The notes beneath the pieces were generated by a model. It was not told the origin of the DNA, ran no database searches, and saw nothing but the letters and a program-made list of their open reading frames with translations. From the NCBI RefSeq assembly GCF_029168945.1, contig NC_083602.1, forward strand, positions 50,095,442 through 50,159,441: 64,000 nucleotides of DNA, in the 5' to 3' direction. Position 1 is the stretch's first letter. Every line of letters begins with the position of its first letter. Source of the stretch: Cannabis sativa. Taxonomy: Eukaryota > Streptophyta > Magnoliopsida > Rosales > Cannabaceae. The translations under genes and the position numbers were made by a program. Shown in pieces: positions 59,182 to 64,000 of this stretch.

Positions 59182-61539
59182 CCCATCACCTGCCCATCCA
59201 AATGCTCTCCCACGACCACCTCTAGTAGCCTAAATAATTCATTACGAACCAATGAACCACTACAAACAAAATAGCGTAGCACAATAGTAAAATCTAGTAG
59301 TATTGAAAAAGTATTATAAATTAATAACATATGGGATAAGAAAATGATAGTCACTTAAAATTACATTTTGGGGACCATTTATTTTTACTGTTCCTTTTTT
59401 TCTCTTTTTGTTTGTGCAAGTAATTCAATGGTGATAAAGCTAATCTAAAGCACTCTCTTTCTCTCATAGCAAAGAGAAAAAACTTCTCTGGTTTCTTATA
59501 TGCACTCTCTTTCCAAATAGTAGAAAACCTATGGTATTTATTAAGATTTAAAGTCTTAATATGCCTTACATCAAATTTATATACAAACTCCAATTTGAGA
59601 ACAACACTATATGGGTGCGTGGGAAGGAAAATTATTATTAATTTATCATATAATCTTTAAATTAATTTTTGAATGATACCAAGAATTTCTTTTCTATTTA
59701 AATATGGAATTTGATATTGTTCGTACATATTACATCTATATATACATACCTATATATTTATAGGTATATTAATTTGTAAGAGCCAAAAGCTGATGAGAGC
59801 TTAAGACGTCATTATTATTAGAATAATTATCAATTGATCAAAAAATTTGTATAGTTCAATTTATTTTTGGTTAACATTTTATTTCAGTTCAATTCTTTTC
59901 TTACAATCATGGCTGATTTGAGCTTTTCTTTATTATTTCTTTTACTTCTTAAGATGGAACAAACCAATATGCATTAGAATGCAATGTTTAGGTGATCAGT
60001 ACAGAACTACTAATGCCATTATTTAATTAATATTATGTAAATTAAATTTTAATACAAGGATAACTTATTTAGTTTTTTATATCGGAGTTGCAGATTTGTG
60101 CAAAAAAAAAAATAAAAAATGTTGTTTTTGTTCTGAGTTTTAGTAATATTATCTATAAACTCTTGGGTGAGCTACTTTTGGTTATTTCTTAATTAACTAC
60201 AGTGGGATTTTGATTTTGGTTTTGTAAATAACTCACTATTCATTACAGAGTTGAGCATTGGTTACATATTGAAACCTTTGAGGCCTCTATTTGTGTCTAT
60301 ACCTATATCAACATGTTAGAAGTTGTTATGTTCCTTAATTGCCTCTAATTTCTGTCAGTTTGATTTTTTTTTTTTTTTTTAGTGAAAGAGTAAATAATTA
60401 GAAATTTTTACTAAAATGTAAACTACTTTTTTTGCAGGATTGTGAAAATCTGAATACATATACTAGAAATAAACCCAATTTAAAGGTCAAGCTTTATTAT
60501 TTCCTCCCGATTTAAAGCCTGCTGCTACCTAGGTACTCTTAAAATCTTGAGTAAACTCTCATCATAATATATATCCCCTATTATTTATATACAAATATAG
60601 AGGCTTAGTATGATACCATACGATAGCACTGTTTTTTTTTTAAGCTCTCATAAAGTGGTATGTTTTGATAAAAATTGTGGTCTTATTGAAATCAATAATT
60701 ATAGTATTCACCAAATAATCATTGACATATACAAATATGTTCACCTACACTAACCTTTAAACGACCTTGATTTCCCAAAGATAAGGCACGACCAGCCAAT
60801 GATGAACCGTGTAACTTTTCCTTAAAAGGTTTCGTAATAACTTGTCCTACCAGCCGTCGTAAATATAGCATTTCTAAATATACACAAACAATATTAATAT
60901 AGACAATAAACTATATATATAATCTAAAAAAAATATATCAAACTTATATTGAAAGAAACAAGTATATGTTATTAGCTTCACGATCGCGCAAAGTTTCTCC
61001 TAACTCGGAAGCTTATCAACTCACGGATTATCTAACTTCATTTTTGACTTGCCCCTTCCAGTCTCACAAATATTAATACCACTTTTTTTCCTCTTCCCAC
61101 TCGTTGTTAATGACTTCTCAATGCCAAAGGTTTCCCCTTCCTCCATGGTTGAACGAGGTAGGACATTCAAATCCGTCTTGCAAATGTCAGAAAATTCAGC
61201 TAAAATATCACCTACTCCTACTGCAGAATTTTCATTACTAATGTTCAAACCATTTGATCCACTCAAATCAACACTCCTCCCATTACTTGCCATCAACATG
61301 TCTAATAATTTTGACTCGTACTCACGACTATCAATTGAAAACCTATCCAATTCCTCGCTTAAAAAACAAACTTTTTTATTCAAATTCGCATTGTCAACTT
61401 GAAGCTTTCTTATGGACTCCATCATGAATCGTAATAAAGTATCCATCCTATTCATTATTACTAGTTTCGACTTATTTAGGAAGTAATCTTTAGTAAATTT
61501 TGCCCATTCTATTCGAATATCCTTTAGTGCAGAAGCATA
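59182..61539 (-). pseudogene. Ulp1/SENP-type gene, 5' exons
   Basis: On -, an exon from about 61539 (acceptor GGAACAG) to about 61025 (donor CC|GTGAGT) encodes a coiled-coil-like segment (MNRMDTLLRFMMESIRKLQ) and a Lys/Arg-rich tail (SGKRKKSG). A second exon is at about 60880-60755 (RRLVGQVITKPFKEKLHGSS), with donor near AAG|GTTAGTG. A third starts at 59229 (acceptor TTATTTAG), reads ATRGGRGRAFGWAGDG, and is cut by C3 at 59182. It continues in phase at 52399. The gene start is not identified and probably lies further right. The upstream part does not belong to a family I can name. Confidence 0.65.
59230..60750. other. Intron of the Ulp1-type gene, AT-rich
   Basis: About 1.5 kb between two exons. 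Poly-T at 60366-60380 and low-complexity A/T; ORFs of 73-80 codons near 59133-59593 are not supported. No transposon ends recognised. Confidence 0.55.
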
Positions 61540-62074
61540 TCTGTTCCAAATTACACAAAATATAATCCTAAGTTAAGTAAAAGTTTTTGTATCAACTACA
61601 TAAAAGAGACAGAAGTAATTTCTTCCTTTCAGTTAAGGAGCCAAAAACATTCAATTCCTGGTCATTAAAGACCAAACGAATTGCATATAGCCCAAAGCTT
61701 TGTACCCAAAATAACTGTAAACATAACAAACCATATAAAAATCCATATTTACAACTCCTAAAAGGAGTGTTTTGGTGAGCTGGTTGTTAGTGGTTAAGCC
61801 TTGAGCTATTAGTTTCTTAATTCTTGATGTATATATAAACCATGTAATTGATTCCCTAATAATCGAATAATTCTTTCTCTCTTTTCATCTTTTTTTCTCT
61901 TTCTTCCTTTACTCTTTCTTTGGTTTTCTGTTCAATACTATGGCTATAAGATTGAATACGCTGTAATTATTTTGGATCACTTGAAAATTTCAAATAAGTT
62001 AAAATGTCGAAAATAATATTTAAATATTTGTTGTACCTTTATAAGTGTGATAACTTTATTTTCGACACTAAAAA
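61540..62074. other. AT-rich sequence, upstream intron or spacer
   Basis: No exon recognised. A GATGTATATATAAACC segment (near 61828) and a CT-rich run (61873-61925) resemble an LTR U3/R boundary, but no paired copy exists in the window. Confidence 0.5.
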
Positions 62075-64000
62075 TGTAATGACCGCTCTAGTAATGTGGA
62101 TTAGTAAAGGCAATTAGCACTAATTTATATTATTGTATTATTATTTATGAATTTATTTAATTGTGGACCCCAATATTTAGAAATAAATATTAGAGTTATA
62201 ATTTCTCAATTTCGGAGATTTTATTAAACTCTAGGGGTATTATTTAGCTTATATGTGAAATATGTTAATTTTGTAATTTTTGCTCGGCGACAACGGAAAA
62301 TGCGATGGATGGCTAGATTGATCACATGGGTAAGTTTGGAACCCTATTTCATAGTGGGGAATATTTTAGAGAAAATAAATTATCGGGATTGAGCGGGGTT
62401 ATAGAAATTGACCATTTTACCCCTAGTTGTGAAAGTATCTATGTTATAAGTCTAAGGGTAATTTAGTCTTTTGTAAAGAGGGGGTTGAGGTGGCTGTCTA
62501 GTCTTGTGACACCTTGCAAAGCTAAGTTTCAGCCAAGGTTATTACATTAAGTCTTTATTCTTTTGGTGAATTAATAGAAAAAAAATAAAAGAAAACCAAA
62601 ATTTGAAGGAACCTTTTCTTCCTTCCTCTCTCTCTCTCTCTCTTCGAAACCATCAAGAACAAGGGGGATAGCTTCTGTTTGATTGTGATTTCAGCAAGAA
62701 AACCTTGGGAGATTCAAGCTAAGGTAAGCCCTAGAAATACCCTTCTTTAGTTTTTAAGCTTTTACTTGGTTTGAAATTGTGATTTTTGGAATTAGTGGCT
62801 GTTAGGTTTAGTTATGCATAGGGTTTGAATTCTAGGCTTAATTTGAGTTGGTATTAACCTCTTGTAGCTGGTTTTGATGGTTTGATTTGGTGTTGTTCAA
62901 GTTTGAGCTTTGAGTTCAAAGCTTTGATCTCTAATGGCATATTTGTTTACACTGAGTTTTTCTGTGAGTTACTGCCTGGATTTTATTGTTTATGCATTGT
63001 ATAGGTGTACTGGAGAGTTTGGTAAGATTTGGGATTAAATTGAATTAAGGGGGTTGATTTTTGTGTCCCTAGCACAGAACTGGTCGACCGGTTCTGGGGG
63101 ACCAGTGACAACCGGTCGACCGGTTGGTGACCCAGAACCGGATTGCCAGTTGGGAACCGGTCTGCCTGTTGGGGCAATTTCCAGAACCCTAGTTTTGGCC
63201 AATTTTGAGATATTTAGGGTATTGCCATGAGGTTTATCGATAGGGAAACTTTTAGTTTCAAGTTTAAGTCCCGGAAAGTGATTTAGCGAGTCACTCATCT
63301 GTGTTGCAATTATTGTGATTAGGGCATCCATCTAGCACGAGATTTCTGTTCAGGTTGGCCAGCATACTTGAATTCGGAAAACAGGTAAGAACTATGTATA
63401 ATGTGTGATATGAATATTCGAATGTATGTATGTGTTAATATATATACATGCTTATATGTTGTGATTCATACACTACCAACACTTGTACGGTTGCGGTACA
63501 GAGTGCAGTATGATGTTTGGAAGTACATCATGGTGTTACCAGCACTTGTACGGAAAGGTACGAGGTGTCTGTGGTACAACACTTAACGGTACTCAAGGTG
63601 CGGTCCATACCCTACCTACACTAGTACGATGGTATACTGAGTGCATGTGGTACATGGTACATGGTCGTATCCTAGTTAGAACGTTCATACTCATCTGTTA
63701 AGCTCTGTAAATAGGTGTATGGGCGCCTATTTACAGGTTCGAAATCATATGATGTGTTATATGCATTTCTTACTGAGTCTGTTGACTCACAGTTTCTACT
63801 TTCATGTGTAGGTAAAGGAAAGGCTATGACTGAACAGGAGTGAACCCGAGCTCAGATGGGATTGTACATGTCAAGCAGCGCGACCTGGAGTGTTCGGTCT
63901 CGGGACATCTGGGAGTTATATTTTGAAAGTCGTTGTGCGACCTGGAAGTTACGTATTTTGAAATGTATAGTTTGAAAAGTAAATTTTACAAAATTTAAAA
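62075..64000 (+). repeat. LTR of chromovirus G2 (+), cut by window end
   Basis: Starts TGTAATGACCGCTC after a run of A (possible TSD aaaaa at 62070-62074). It matches 19535-21595 and 26516-28607 in inverse orientation; about 100-150 bases are missing beyond 64000. It contains a CT microsatellite (62625-62643), ACCGGTCGACCGGT palindromes (about 63080-63125), the block shared with the G1 LTR (about 63183-63296), GTACATGG repeats (about 63650) and the TGAGTC/GACTCA hairpin (63774-63789). Whether it is solo or the 5' LTR of a full G2 cannot be told. Confidence 0.9.

Noticed and set aside
59133..59593. ORFs of 73-80 codons on - near the right edge of C3
   Set aside because: One crosses the C3 LTR boundary and uses the wrong frame for the interrupted exon; the other lies in an AT-rich intron.
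61780..61930. Possible LTR or solo LTR next to the TATATATAAACC segment
   Set aside because: No paired copy, no clear TG/CA ends and no TSD could be found in the window.

Overview
This window is eukaryotic nuclear DNA from a plant, most likely a eudicot. It shows several plant LTR-retrotransposon lineages (Tekay/Del-like chromovirus, Tat-like Ty3/gypsy and Ty1/copia), tRNA-iMet-type primer sites, GT-AG introns, plant TATA boxes and very AT-rich spacers. I cannot name the species; Rosales is only a guess. No tRNA, rRNA, CRISPR or bacterial feature is visible.

Layout. About 48 kb is one nested transposon cluster. (1) The host is a Tat-like Ty3/gypsy element on +. It is visible only from its integrase (31947-32143 and 42376-43007) to its 3' LTR (47257-48003), and between these it carries a spliced antisense gene (43406-46274, -) with its own TATA box. 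(2) Two copies of one Ty1/copia family, here called C, sit in that integrase in opposite orientations 197 bp apart: C1 (+, from before base 1 to 31946) and C2 (-, 32144-42375). (3) C1 was hit three times: by a chromovirus G1 in its interior (2100-11675, TSD cgaca), by a G1-family solo LTR in its 3' LTR (17566-18726, TSD gtaat), and by a second chromovirus family G2 in the same LTR (19535-31916, TSD tctaa). G2 exists as an LTR-internal-LTR-internal-LTR array. The solo LTR contains the 3' tail of a further C-family LTR. C2 is uninterrupted and serves as an internal empty-site control for all three insertions into C1.

The right 16 kb is lower in transposon content. It holds a foldback MITE-like element (48425-48847), a small intronless gene of unknown function with a TATA box (50036-50500, -), and a multi-exon Ulp1/SENP-type (C48) cysteine-peptidase gene on - (50767 to about 61539). 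A decayed Ty1/copia element (52400-59176, TSD ttatt) interrupts one exon of that gene. The window ends inside another G2 LTR (62075-64000, +).

No retrotransposon here has an intact polyprotein. G1 is broken by frame lesions at the RT/RNase H junction, G2 by many stops (often CAG to TAG), and the C copies share the same decayed pol, which points to mobilisation in trans. The observations I consider most worth following are this trans-mobilised family, the LTR stem-loops with compensatory changes and a hairpin module shared by two LTR families, the antisense spliced gene of the Tat element, and the two non-transposon-like genes on the right.
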